Source of the DNA: a virus
Virus record (IMG/VR): IMGVR_UViG_3300046413_001120
Coordinates: 1 to 48,443 of that record
Direction: 5' to 3' (one strand)
DNA: 48,443 bases
Each line of letters opens with the position of its first letter. Positions within the stretch are counted from its first letter, which is position 1. Below the pieces are notes generated by a model. It ran no database searches and was not told the origin of the DNA. It saw only the letters and a list, made by a program, of their open reading frames with translations. The translations under genes and the position numbers were made by a program. Shown one piece after another: positions 32,125 through 40,042 of this stretch.

Positions 32125-32987
32125 TTCATATTCCTATCACATAAATCTGGTTTAGTTTTGAACTCACAATATTTACAATTCTTTGCTGATGCAATCTTAG
32201 TATATTCTTTCAGCACTTGTTTACCCTCTGAATCAAAACAATCATCAATAAACTCTTGTAACCTTTTCATAACCCTATTTACACTTGGTGTTCCACTTGC
32301 TGGTGAAAAGGTTTGTATTCTCTTTTGTGGATATTGTAAGTTCTCATACAATTTTCTCTTCAATATTAAATATTCAATATCTATTTTATCGACTGAAATA
32401 TCTCGTTGTTTTGCAAAGAAATGTTTATATAATAGTAACTGATTAGTTTTATTCTTATCGGCTTTTTGCCATTTGTTCCAACCCATCGTAGATGTTTTGA
32501 TATCTATAATCTTAACTCTACCTCTTCGTTTATCGTGTATAACTACATCCATATACCCAATGAACTTCATTTGGTTTGGTAAATCAAAATTCAAATCTAA
32601 TTCTATCCCAAGTAACTCGTGGTCTTTTTTAGGGAAGTATCTATTTTTTAACTTTAAGAACTCACCAATAATATTTAACCCATCTTGGTAAAACTCTTTC
32701 ATCTCTGGCAAAGTTATTGGTAATTCATTTTCTGAAGAGGCAACTGCCTTCTTGTAGTTTTCTTCCATTCTGTATAGTAGAATTTCTTTTAATGGAAGTG
32801 AATCTGCTTTCTTTATGGTTTTCTCATAATAACAAACTAAGTATGCTTGGATTGTTTCGTGAACCGCAGTTCCAAAGACCGTGTAGATATTACCCTCGAA
32901 TGTACCGAGTTTATCTACATAGTTAAGTTTCCACATTTGTGGGCATTTATCCCATTGTGAAAATTGACTATAACTTATTCTGGCCAA
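32121..32987 (-). CDS. Cas4/AddB-like PD-(D/E)XK exonuclease with Fe-S cysteines
   Basis: Core motifs: ISYSQFSQWDKCPQMW (4-19), FGTAVHETIQ (38-47, catalytic His43), GYMDVVI (144-150, Asp), KIIDIKTST (159-167, D162-x-K164) and QLLLY (183-187, QxxxY). Cys15 plus C271, C274 and C283 (spacing x2, x8) form the arrangement of a [4Fe-4S] iron-staple domain as in Cas4/AddB. It probably cuts single-stranded DNA ends in replication, recombination or host DNA breakdown. The start is TTG 32987 with GGGG 7 nt before. Confidence 0.82.
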   Translation of the reverse strand: MARISYSQFSQWDKCPQMWKLNYVDKLGTFEGNIYTVFGTAVHETIQAYLVCYYEKTIKKADSLPLKEILLYRMEENYKKAVASSENELPITLPEMKEFYQDGLNIIGEFLKLKNRYFPKKDHELLGIELDLNFDLPNQMKFIGYMDVVIHDKRRGRVKIIDIKTSTMGWNKWQKADKNKTNQLLLYKHFFAKQRDISVDKIDIEYLILKRKLYENLQYPQKRIQTFSPASGTPSVNRVMKRLQEFIDDCFDSEGKQVLKEYTKIASAKNCKYCEFKTKPDLCDRNMK

Positions 32988-33383
32988 TTATCTACCCCAT
33001 TTTCCATTTTTAACAATTGTTGCCATAATACCATAATTAGATACATCTAAGAACGCATCTTCCATTGGTTCATCCTTTACAGCATTTACCCTACCACTCA
33101 TCAATAGAGTTTTCAACCTCTGTATTTTATCGTTCATCCTAAACCATAAACCAGTAAGAGATAATTTAATATCCTCTTCTGTTTTTAGTGGTGAACCAAC
33201 TGATATATTACCTGGGCCATAATCGTGTTGTTTGTGTAGGAACAATTCATATTGTTCTCGTTGTAATCTACGAAACTCTGTAGTCATCTCTGGCCATTCT
33301 TTTTCCATCTGTGCAATAATATTTGCACTTGTTTTATCAACTACTTGTTTTGTAGATTTATCTTTTATATATGTTTCACTCAT
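32988..33383 (-). CDS. DUF1599-type (nucleotide-modification-associated) protein
   Basis: A 131-aa all-alpha protein with the DUF1599 signature: QHDYGPGNISVGSPLKTEED (about 52-71), LWFRMNDKIQRLKTL (about 78-92) and EPMEDAFLDVSNYG (about 103-116), where the E/D residues probably bind metal as in MazG/dUTPase-like NTP pyrophosphatases. This family is often found beside modified-base or nucleotide-pool genes in phages. Its substrate is unknown. First gene after P5, with CGGAG before the ATG. Confidence 0.78.
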   Translation of the reverse strand: MSETYIKDKSTKQVVDKTSANIIAQMEKEWPEMTTEFRRLQREQYELFLHKQHDYGPGNISVGSPLKTEEDIKLSLTGLWFRMNDKIQRLKTLLMSGRVNAVKDEPMEDAFLDVSNYGIMATIVKNGKWGR

Positions 33384-33406
33384 ATTTTACTCCGATTTCA
33401 TACTTG

Positions 33407-33436
33407 AATATACGACATTTTTCATATAAGAGTCAA
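33407..33436 (-). promoter_or_regulatory. Sigma70-type promoter P5
   Basis: TTGACT (33436-33431), an 18-nt spacer and TATATT (33412-33407), followed by an about 20-nt leader and the ATG at 33383. The stretch before the -35 box (AAAAAAGTAC) is shared with P6. Confidence 0.8.
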
Positions 33437-33444
33437 GTACTTTT

Positions 33445-34011
33445 TTAAATAATTTTATCGATGATACCATATTCTAAACATTGTGCGGCATCTAAGTATG
33501 TATCGTTTCTATTCATTCTCTTCCAAAACTTCACATCCTTGTTAGTTACTTCTGCAAGTAACTCATTAATATCTTTTGCTAATTCCTTTAAGTGGTCAAC
33601 ACCTCTCATAACATCTGTAGATTTACCAACCTCTACTGCTGAACCCTCGTGTACCATCACAGTCGAATGTTTTGTCATTGTTCTTTCACCAGTACCACAT
33701 GCTAATAAAACTGCTGCAGCACTCATACAAGTTCCAACACAATGTGTATTCACTTTAATATCCATATTGTGTATATAATCTACCAATCCTAACATAGCAT
33801 AAACATCACCACCATAGGAAGCAATATTAAGATTTATAGCATTCAAATGTGGATTTACTCTTACCAAATAATCTAACTTAACTATCGTACTATACAAACT
33901 ATCAATATCAAATTCAAAATTCATATAGGTAGTGTTGGTTTTTGAATTAACACCCCACTCCATCTCTGACATTGCGAATTGTTCTTCTTTTTTAAAACCT
34001 TGTTCTGCCAT
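33445..34011 (-). CDS. clpP: ClpP-type serine protease (188 aa)
   Basis: The catalytic triad of a ClpP is readable: Ser97 in GTCMSAAAVLLACG, His121 in VMVHEGS and Asp170 in RNDTYLDAAQCLEYGIID. NLNIASYGGDVYAMLGL is the region for the oxyanion and substrate strand. The fold is a tetradecameric protease that works with an AAA+ unfoldase (ClpX/ClpA), none of which is in the window. In phages, ClpP-like proteins are used for prohead processing or host protein control. It shares one base with the gp62-like gene (TAATG). Confidence 0.88.
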   Translation of the reverse strand: MAEQGFKKEEQFAMSEMEWGVNSKTNTTYMNFEFDIDSLYSTIVKLDYLVRVNPHLNAINLNIASYGGDVYAMLGLVDYIHNMDIKVNTHCVGTCMSAAAVLLACGTGERTMTKHSTVMVHEGSAVEVGKSTDVMRGVDHLKELAKDINELLAEVTNKDVKFWKRMNRNDTYLDAAQCLEYGIIDKII

Positions 34012-34445
34012 TACTTACTCCATATTTTTTTTAATTGTTTATCATCCACACCATATCTCATTATAATGCTTGTTACTTGTTGTTTTGTTAATATATCCAA
34101 ATGTTGTTCAACTTCTCGTGTACTACATTCAAAGTAATCCACTAAATGTTCCATAGCCCATTTTTCAACTTTTGATTTCTTTTTAGATTTGGTATATCTA
34201 AGAAATGTTCTACCTCTTGGTATTATGTCAATATAAAACTGATACAAATTCTTTGGTTTTAGTTCCCAATACTTTTGTATCTCATTTACAACCTCTAACC
34301 ATTCAGATTTCATACTAAGAAATCGATGTACCATATAGTTACTCCAAGTTTTTTTATCAGCATCTGATAAGGAGTCCCAATACATAGTATTTTGAACATT
34401 AGTAATTTGTTTTATGTGGTCGAATAACGATTTTGTTTTTGCCAT
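34011..34445 (-). CDS. 62: Clamp loader small subunit (gp62-like, 144 aa)
   Basis: Resembles T4 gp62, which stabilises the gp44 clamp loader that opens gp45: a helical N-terminal part (DHIKQITNVQNTMYWDSL), the hallmark IIPRGRTFLRY near 74-84 (gp62 has AVPRGKRYGKW), and a helical tail with HLVDYFECSTREVEQHLDIL. It is shorter than T4 gp62 (187 aa). It lies about 5 kb from the gp44-like gene instead of beside it. Expected to pair with the 39118-40041 product. AAAGG 5 nt before the ATG. Confidence 0.68.
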   Translation of the reverse strand: MAKTKSLFDHIKQITNVQNTMYWDSLSDADKKTWSNYMVHRFLSMKSEWLEVVNEIQKYWELKPKNLYQFYIDIIPRGRTFLRYTKSKKKSKVEKWAMEHLVDYFECSTREVEQHLDILTKQQVTSIIMRYGVDDKQLKKIWSK

Positions 34446-34468
34446 AATAACCTTTTGATGTATATAAA

Positions 34469-34486
34469 TAGAGAATATAATCTCTA
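34469..34486 (-). other. Short inverted repeat between oxygenase and gp62-like genes
   Basis: TAGAGA (34469-34474) and TCTCTA (34481-34486) form a 6-bp stem with a 6-nt loop, in the 50-nt AT-rich gap. The following minus-strand bases (TTTATATAC) are U-containing but not a clear U-tract, so this is at most a weak terminator or a leader structure. Confidence 0.3.
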
Positions 34487-34495
34487 AAATTTAAT

Positions 34496-35092
34496 TTATT
34501 TAAAAGTGTTTCCTGCAACCCAACAAACACTTGTGTACCTTACACCTTTAGTAACTGGTGTAACTTGGTGTCCTGCAAATGATGGAAATATAATCAATCT
34601 ACCTGGTTCTGGTTCAATTATAGTATCATCAAATAATATAAAATCTCCACCCTCATATTCATTATTTAAAAATAATACTGCAGTCATTTTAACTATACTG
34701 AAATCATCTGATGGATGAAAATCTGCGTGTGGTGTGTACCAATCTCCAACTTCATATTTATGACCAGTATATTCATTTCTATGAATCCCACCGATATCAA
34801 ATTTATAATAAAGTTGATTTGCTAGTTTAAATGCGTTCCAATATTTTGTTAATATTTCCTCATCCGTATAGAGTGCAACATTTAAGTTACAAACTGCAGG
34901 GTCTTTTTTATACTTAGGATTAGAATCTGCACCATAGTAAACATCCTTTTGTTTCTTCACACAATCTTTATCAATTCGTGTTATAAACTCATCACACTCT
35001 TCTTGAGTAATAAAGTTTTTTCTATCCACCCACCATCTAAAATTTGGATTAGGTGTAAAGTTCTGTTCTACTGGTTTATACAAAGGTATCAC
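34496..35092 (-). CDS. 2OG-Fe(II) oxygenase (P4H-type), 198 aa
   Basis: Double-stranded beta-helix enzyme: iron motif YTPHADFH (about 117-124, H-x-D), the EYEGGDF strand near 147 and the distal His in FPSFAGHQVTPVTKGVRY (about 172-189), with R for 2OG. It hydroxylates a protein or small molecule using 2-oxoglutarate and O2. The start is GTG 35092, overlapping the upstream stop by 17 nt. One of four tandem relatives. Target unknown; virion or host protein is possible. Confidence 0.85.
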   Translation of the reverse strand: MIPLYKPVEQNFTPNPNFRWWVDRKNFITQEECDEFITRIDKDCVKKQKDVYYGADSNPKYKKDPAVCNLNVALYTDEEILTKYWNAFKLANQLYYKFDIGGIHRNEYTGHKYEVGDWYTPHADFHPSDDFSIVKMTAVLFLNNEYEGGDFILFDDTIIEPEPGRLIIFPSFAGHQVTPVTKGVRYTSVCWVAGNTFK

Positions 35093-35684
35093 CTATTATA
35101 AATTCTTGAATACAATGTCGTATTCCCTTTGTAACTGGAGTTACTCTATGAAAAAATATTGGTGAGAATACAATTAAAGTTCCCTTTTCTTGTGGAATTG
35201 TATAATACTCCATAGAATGTGGGTCTTGTATAGCAAATTGTGTTTTACCACCCTCATATTCACTTGGGTCTGTTAATTGTACAATACACGCTAACTTTCT
35301 TAAAGAACTTTGACCTGCATTAAAATCTGAATGCCAAGTATAAAAATCTTCAGTCTCTCCATTATACTGAATCATTTTTATATTGTTTTCTACTTCTTGA
35401 ATATTAAAGTTCCAAGATAACTGATTCATTACTTTTGCAGATAGAAATAATTTCTGTTGTATATCTGAATAATCACCCTTTGCATAATCTCTCATATCTT
35501 TATGTAAATACCATTCTTTAACACTTCTAAATTCTAAATTATGGTCTGAACCCATATGTGGTTCTATACAACCTGTCTCACCCTTTTCCGTACTTTTAAC
35601 CCTTTCAATAAACTCATCACATTCTTCTGGTGTAAAGAAGTTTGGTTTTGTCATATACCATTGAAAGTTTTCATTCTTTTTCAT
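35076..35684 (-). CDS. 2OG-Fe(II) oxygenase (P4H-type), 202 aa
   Basis: Motifs: FYTWHSDFNAG (about 118-128, H-x-D), YEGGKTQF and FSPIFFHRVTPVTKGIRH (about 173-190, distal His and 2OG Arg). Its opening MKKNENFQWYMTKPNFFTPE is shared in pattern with the neighbouring oxygenases (K-x-N-x-x-F-x-[WY]), which shows a recent duplication set. It overlaps the neighbour genes by 4 and 17 nt. Enzymatically complete by sequence. Confidence 0.85.
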   Translation of the reverse strand: MKKNENFQWYMTKPNFFTPEECDEFIERVKSTEKGETGCIEPHMGSDHNLEFRSVKEWYLHKDMRDYAKGDYSDIQQKLFLSAKVMNQLSWNFNIQEVENNIKMIQYNGETEDFYTWHSDFNAGQSSLRKLACIVQLTDPSEYEGGKTQFAIQDPHSMEYYTIPQEKGTLIVFSPIFFHRVTPVTKGIRHCIQEFIIGDTFV

Positions 35685-36289
35685 CTTAGTGGTTCTCCTA
35701 TGTAGGTTTCTCTCATTATAAATCTTTCTCCACTTTTAAGTGGTGTAACCATATGGTTCGTAAACGATGGGAACATAAATAAATATCCTTGTTTATATGG
35801 ACATTTAAAAAAATCTTCTTTTTCATTACTAAATGCAAAATGTAAATCACCACCATCAAAATCTTTTGGGTCGGATATTTGAATCAAGCAAGTTATTTTG
35901 TTTAATGATAGTATTCCAGCATCTGTACCCGAATGCCAATTGAAATGGTCTCCCTTTTGATATTCAATAGTTCTAAAATCCCCTTGATTTCGTTCAATAT
36001 CGAATTTCCAAACCCTATCATTTGTAATCTTTACTATAGTATTTAGTTTATCTACCAACCAACTATAATCATTCTTTATATTACTATTTAATTCTGGTAA
36101 TAAATATATTTCATTACAATCACGATGGTGAGATGGATTAACTTTTGTAGGCTCTTCTTCTTGTGGATTATATGTTCCACCTTGAACCCAACTATCTTCA
36201 CCCTTAACTTTTTTTACTAAATCATTACATTGTTCTACACTAAGAAATGGTAAATGTATAAACCATTTAAAATCATTGTTTTCTTTCAC
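35681..36289 (-). CDS. 2OG-Fe(II) oxygenase with altered iron motif (HSG), 202 aa
   Basis: Same family and length as its neighbours, but the proximal iron motif is WHSG (H119-S-G121) where the others have H-x-D. The distal FPSFTNHMVTP (His179) and the 2OG-type Arg189 are kept. An Asp is displaced to position 123 (HSGTD). Loss of the Asp ligand with two His retained is the pattern of iron halogenases, or of an inactive copy. The start is GTG 36289 with GGAG before. Hydroxylase activity should not be assumed. Confidence 0.8.
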   Translation of the reverse strand: MKENNDFKWFIHLPFLSVEQCNDLVKKVKGEDSWVQGGTYNPQEEEPTKVNPSHHRDCNEIYLLPELNSNIKNDYSWLVDKLNTIVKITNDRVWKFDIERNQGDFRTIEYQKGDHFNWHSGTDAGILSLNKITCLIQISDPKDFDGGDLHFAFSNEKEDFFKCPYKQGYLFMFPSFTNHMVTPLKSGERFIMRETYIGEPLR

Positions 36290-36876
36290 CTAAAAGTATC
36301 TCCGTGTAACCAACCAACGATGGAATATCTTGAGCCAGAAAGTAATGGTGTAATTCTATGTATTACTAATGGATTAAAAATAATTACACTCCCCTTTTTT
36401 CTCGTACCCTTAACAAAACTATCACTATCTTTGGTTGTTAATGCAAACTCTAAATCTCCACCATCATAATCATCACCATCTGATAATTGAACTATAACAC
36501 TTAATTTTCTCGTTGATTCATCACCTTTACCAAAATCTGGATGCCATCCATACCCATCACCCTTTACATATTTTAATAGTTTGAAATTCTCGTAAGAATC
36601 CCAATCAATATCGTAATTGAAATGTAGTTTATTAGCAACCTTAGTGAGATTTAATATTTTATCAGTAATTTTACTACTTTCTATTTGGAACTCTGTTGCT
36701 TTTCTGTAATCTCTAACCTCACTACCACCCAAACCAACAAGTTCGGCTCTACTACCATTGGTATTGATTGTGTGTTGAGATTCACCAAAACTTTTATTTT
36801 TAATAAAATCTATTTCTGAATCACTTAGAAAGTTTTCCTTTTCAACATAATACTTAAAACCATTATTTTTTTTCAT
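36286..36876 (-). CDS. 2OG-Fe(II) oxygenase (P4H-type), 196 aa
   Basis: Iron motif GYGWHPDFGKG (about 115-125, H-x-D), DDYDGGDLEFAL strand and the distal FNPLVIHRITPLLSGSRY (about 167-184). A complete catalytic set. It is the first of the four tandem oxygenases, just after the Hint-domain gene. AAAGGA lies somewhat far (about 17 nt) before the ATG. Substrate unknown. Confidence 0.85.
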   Translation of the reverse strand: MKKNNGFKYYVEKENFLSDSEIDFIKNKSFGESQHTINTNGSRAELVGLGGSEVRDYRKATEFQIESSKITDKILNLTKVANKLHFNYDIDWDSYENFKLLKYVKGDGYGWHPDFGKGDESTRKLSVIVQLSDGDDYDGGDLEFALTTKDSDSFVKGTRKKGSVIIFNPLVIHRITPLLSGSRYSIVGWLHGDTFR

Positions 36877-36885
36877 ACTTACTCT

Positions 36886-38412
36886 TTAAGGTCCTTTTGG
36901 TGGTAAGTTATGAACTAATATATCACTTGAAAAATAAGTATCAATATCCTCTACATCTAATGAATAGAAAGTTTCATCGCTAGTTACTTCGACTGTTGAT
37001 GTTACCTCTACAAGATTACCATCTTTATCCAGTAGTTCATCACCAACTTCAATTTCAAATCCTCTAAGGAACTTATACTCGCCTGCTCGTTTTACAAATA
37101 TCATCCCCATCCAACCAAACTTATAAGTATCATTTATTACATAATGTTCTGGCTGTACATTAGAAGATACCTCAAGTACAACTGAACCACTCGAAACACT
37201 ATTGGTTAAATCTGTTGATGAATATGCTGCAAAATCGTGGTCACTTAAACTCATTCCAACTGGTTGATATGATTTAACCACATCACCAACTTCTACATCT
37301 TGTATTTGTTTAGTACTACCATCATACATACGAATTAAACTTCCACTCGGTGTTGTAGTACCTCTATTTGCAAGTAGTTTCCACTTATACCAATCATTAT
37401 CTGCAGATGAACTTACACCTGTAGGTGGATTTATTTGTATGTATTGTGGACTATAATAAGAACACAATACATCTGTATGTTGTGGTGTGAATAATACATA
37501 TGCCCTACCAGTCCCTAAGTATTTATTTCCATTACTATCTAAACTACCAGAAGATGGAATAAATTTTTCTGGATAAGTAGATATACCAGCACTCGTCTCA
37601 ATATCATACCAATATGTCATACTCTCTTTATAATCCGAATTTGATTCCCAGGTTTGTTCAACTCCATCCGCATCTACATAGGTAGATGAGTATATATTCT
37701 GTTGTTCTGCATTACTTACATATGAGTTAAAACTTATATTGAATGGACTAACTAATAATGAACCATCTTCAGTTTTAGATTTTAAAACAAAATCTGGCCA
37801 AGTTCCTACACCAGTATTAGCTGTAACTGATGATGAAACAAAATTATCTATAAATGTCTCACCAACATTTGCACTCTGAAGTATAGTTCTAAAATTAGTT
37901 TTATCCATAGAACCAGTACCCATTCTATATAATGTATCATCTGCTCCGTAACCATTTGGTGTATCAACGAAAAGATGAAATTTACTTGAAGATGCCTCTA
38001 CACGAGAATTAACATATGGTGCTGAACTCTCATAAACAAAAGAAGAACTTATGTTATGATTAGCAAAACTTGCGGATATACTTTGAAGTTTAGTTTGTCT
38101 TGGATTTTGCATATCTGCCCAAGTAGAACCATAAACATTTACACTACTATAACTTTGTGTAACAGCATATTGTGCAATTCTATCAAAGAAATCCGAACCT
38201 TGTACTGATAAAGGTATCTGTACACTTGGATTTGTATTAAACTCAAATATTTTTGTATCATTACTACCACTCTCAATAGTAAAATCATATGCACCAATAA
38301 ATGCTGAATAACTATGGTCTGGCCAATCTCCTGCACTACCTGTTATGTAATCACTAAGTTCTTTTACTTTAGCGTTTACATCTGATTTTTGTGTATAATT
38401 TACTATACTCAT
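36886..38412 (-). CDS. Serine-rich protein with C-terminal Hint domain (508 aa)
   Basis: Residues 1-345 are Ser/Thr/Asn/Tyr-rich with short beta-type repeats (SYSSVNVYGSTWADM; SSSKFHLFVDT) and resemble phage structural or adhesion proteins, but no family is clear. Residues about 352-502 form a Hint (Hedgehog/intein) domain: SLIRMYDGSTKQIQDVEVGD, FEIEVGDELLDKDGN, and TYFSSDILVHN (VHN at 500-502). The usual nucleophile Cys/Ser is replaced by Thr (TTPSGS) and only six residues follow the Asn. AGGAG precedes the start. A virion or host-surface role is likely; splicing is not. Confidence 0.68.
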   Translation of the reverse strand: MSIVNYTQKSDVNAKVKELSDYITGSAGDWPDHSYSAFIGAYDFTIESGSNDTKIFEFNTNPSVQIPLSVQGSDFFDRIAQYAVTQSYSSVNVYGSTWADMQNPRQTKLQSISASFANHNISSSFVYESSAPYVNSRVEASSSKFHLFVDTPNGYGADDTLYRMGTGSMDKTNFRTILQSANVGETFIDNFVSSSVTANTGVGTWPDFVLKSKTEDGSLLVSPFNISFNSYVSNAEQQNIYSSTYVDADGVEQTWESNSDYKESMTYWYDIETSAGISTYPEKFIPSSGSLDSNGNKYLGTGRAYVLFTPQHTDVLCSYYSPQYIQINPPTGVSSSADNDWYKWKLLANRGTTTPSGSLIRMYDGSTKQIQDVEVGDVVKSYQPVGMSLSDHDFAAYSSTDLTNSVSSGSVVLEVSSNVQPEHYVINDTYKFGWMGMIFVKRAGEYKFLRGFEIEVGDELLDKDGNLVEVTSTVEVTSDETFYSLDVEDIDTYFSSDILVHNLPPKGP

Positions 38413-38450
38413 TAACTTCTCCTAATGATACTTTTATTCATATATAAATA

Positions 38451-38870
38451 TCATATTTTTACATTATAGTTACTATTTAGGAACATCTTCTGTGCGGATT
38501 TATTCCAACTATCTGATTGTGCCCACCAAGTATCCCAATCTTGGCAATATCTATGTAGTGAATTAACAATCTCACCACCTATACCTTTATTTCTATATTT
38601 AGGATTTACATAGATATTACATATTTCCCTTGTTTCTGTATTTAACCAACCCCAACCTTGAATTATTGATTGTGGATTAAATACTACAAACTTCCATCCA
38701 TTGTCTAATCTGATTTTTGCTTTAGGTAAATCCCACATACCATCCCATTTGATTATTGAATTAAAGTAATCTATCTCATATTGTAAATTATATAAGGTAC
38801 ACTCATCATAATCAAACGATGGACATAAATCAGATACTTCTGCATCCTCTCTGTTGATGCTGAACAACAT
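38451..38870 (-). CDS. GNAT-type acetyltransferase (139 aa)
   Basis: The start is placed at ATG 38870, after the upstream stop at 38873. IYVNPKYRNKGIGGEIVNSL (about 90-109) is the acetyl-CoA pyrophosphate loop R/Q-x-x-G-x-G. SINREDAEVSDLCPSF opens the N-domain. It should transfer an acetyl group from CoA to an amine of a protein, antibiotic or small metabolite; substrate unknown. The neighbouring zinc-ribbon gene is 2 nt upstream. The ribosome site is weak, so expression may be coupled. Confidence 0.75.
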   Translation of the reverse strand: MLFSINREDAEVSDLCPSFDYDECTLYNLQYEIDYFNSIIKWDGMWDLPKAKIRLDNGWKFVVFNPQSIIQGWGWLNTETREICNIYVNPKYRNKGIGGEIVNSLHRYCQDWDTWWAQSDSWNKSAQKMFLNSNYNVKI

Positions 38871-38872
38871 CT

Positions 38873-39121
38873 TTAAGGTGTTTCTAAACCTGTACCCTTT
38901 AACATCTCTTTTGGTACTTGACCACAATTACCACAACTAAATACTTCAATTGGAATTAATCCCTCTTGACCATTTGGTGACATAATTGCAGATATCTTTT
39001 TGATAATTGTTGATGTTATAAATAAATAATTACCACATGCTTGACAATTTAATGTATCTGCTTTACTTAAATCTAATTTCTGTTGTGGTTTACCTATTGG
39101 TTTTTGTGCTTTCATATTCAT
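38873..39121 (-). CDS. Zinc-ribbon protein (82 aa)
   Basis: Two CxxC pairs, CQACGN (about 26-31) and CGNCGQ (about 63-68), form a four-cysteine zinc ribbon around a beta hairpin. The N-terminal 24 residues are basic and polar (KAQKPIGKPQQKLDLSK). It overlaps the clamp-loader gene stop by 4 nt (ATGA). Small ribbons adjacent to replication genes may bind DNA or a replisome subunit; exact role unknown. Confidence 0.65.
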   Translation of the reverse strand: MNMKAQKPIGKPQQKLDLSKADTLNCQACGNYLFITSTIIKKISAIMSPNGQEGLIPIEVFSCGNCGQVPKEMLKGTGLETP

Positions 39122-40041
39122 TTTACTTTTCCTATTATCTCAACAAACATTGCCATAGCATTTATTTCCTTATCCACTACTACTGCATCACTTTGTTGGT
39201 ATTGACTCAATACTAAGATACATTCTGCTACATGTCCTCTACCCCAATCATCGACTGTATCAAATAACAACCTAAACATATCACTAAAATCTGTAACTTT
39301 GGAATCTGCCAATAGTTGTCGAATGTTCTTAAAACTATTCTTCTTATCTTGTGTTTTCAAGATTTCTAAAACTTCTAACTTGTAATCGTTTTGTGTACTC
39401 ATCGCTTCATCTATAACGAGTTTTTCATCTACTACTTGTCTCTGAGCAGCATTGATTACTCTTCTGATATCGGGATAACCACCATTTACTATCGTTACGA
39501 TATCATCTACTTTTGCATCTACCGATTCTTTCTGTAAGATATTCGACATATGCATCGCGACTTGTTTTCTATCGGGTGGGATAATCTGAAAGGATTGACA
39601 TCTTGATTGGATTGGGTCAATTATTCTTTCAACATAATTACAAGTTAGGATAAACCTACAATGTTTTGAAAATGTTTCCATTAGATTTCTTAATGCTGCT
39701 TGAGCATTCGGTGTAATATAATCACACTCATCTAATATTATAATCTTCATCTCTGAAAATCCAAGTGTTGATGCGAAGTTCTTTACTTTATCACGAACTA
39801 CATCTACACTATTTTCATCAGATGCGTTAATATATAAATAATCACAATCTATATTATTAACGAGTAATTTAGCGAGAGTGGTTTTACCTGTACCTGCACG
39901 CCCATACAATAATAAATGTGGTAAATCCCCACTCTCCAAATACACCTTTACCTTACTCTTGAGATGTTCATTCCCAATGTAAGTTTCAAGCGATTGCGGC
40001 CGATACTTTTCTACCCATAGGGTATTTTTAATTTCTTCCAT
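39118..40041 (-). CDS. 44: Clamp loader large subunit (gp44-like AAA+ ATPase)
   Basis: Full-length (307 aa) RFC-type ATPase: TLWVEKYRPQSLETYIGN (7-24), Walker A LLYGRAGTGKTT (44-55), Walker B IIILDECD (100-107), sensor CNY near 134 and the SRC motif (146-148) for trans arginine. T4 gp44 is 319 aa. It loads the 41830-42561 clamp onto primer ends with the small subunit. AAAGGA lies before the ATG. One or two bases after the 2OG gene stop. Confidence 0.93.
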   Translation of the reverse strand: MEEIKNTLWVEKYRPQSLETYIGNEHLKSKVKVYLESGDLPHLLLYGRAGTGKTTLAKLLVNNIDCDYLYINASDENSVDVVRDKVKNFASTLGFSEMKIIILDECDYITPNAQAALRNLMETFSKHCRFILTCNYVERIIDPIQSRCQSFQIIPPDRKQVAMHMSNILQKESVDAKVDDIVTIVNGGYPDIRRVINAAQRQVVDEKLVIDEAMSTQNDYKLEVLEILKTQDKKNSFKNIRQLLADSKVTDFSDMFRLLFDTVDDWGRGHVAECILVLSQYQQSDAVVVDKEINAMAMFVEIIGKVK

Positions 40042-40042
40042 A

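Noticed and set aside
36886-38412. Splicing intein
   Set aside because: The Hint domain is at the protein end with only six residues after Asn502 and no Cys/Ser nucleophile at the start, so there is no C-extein to join.
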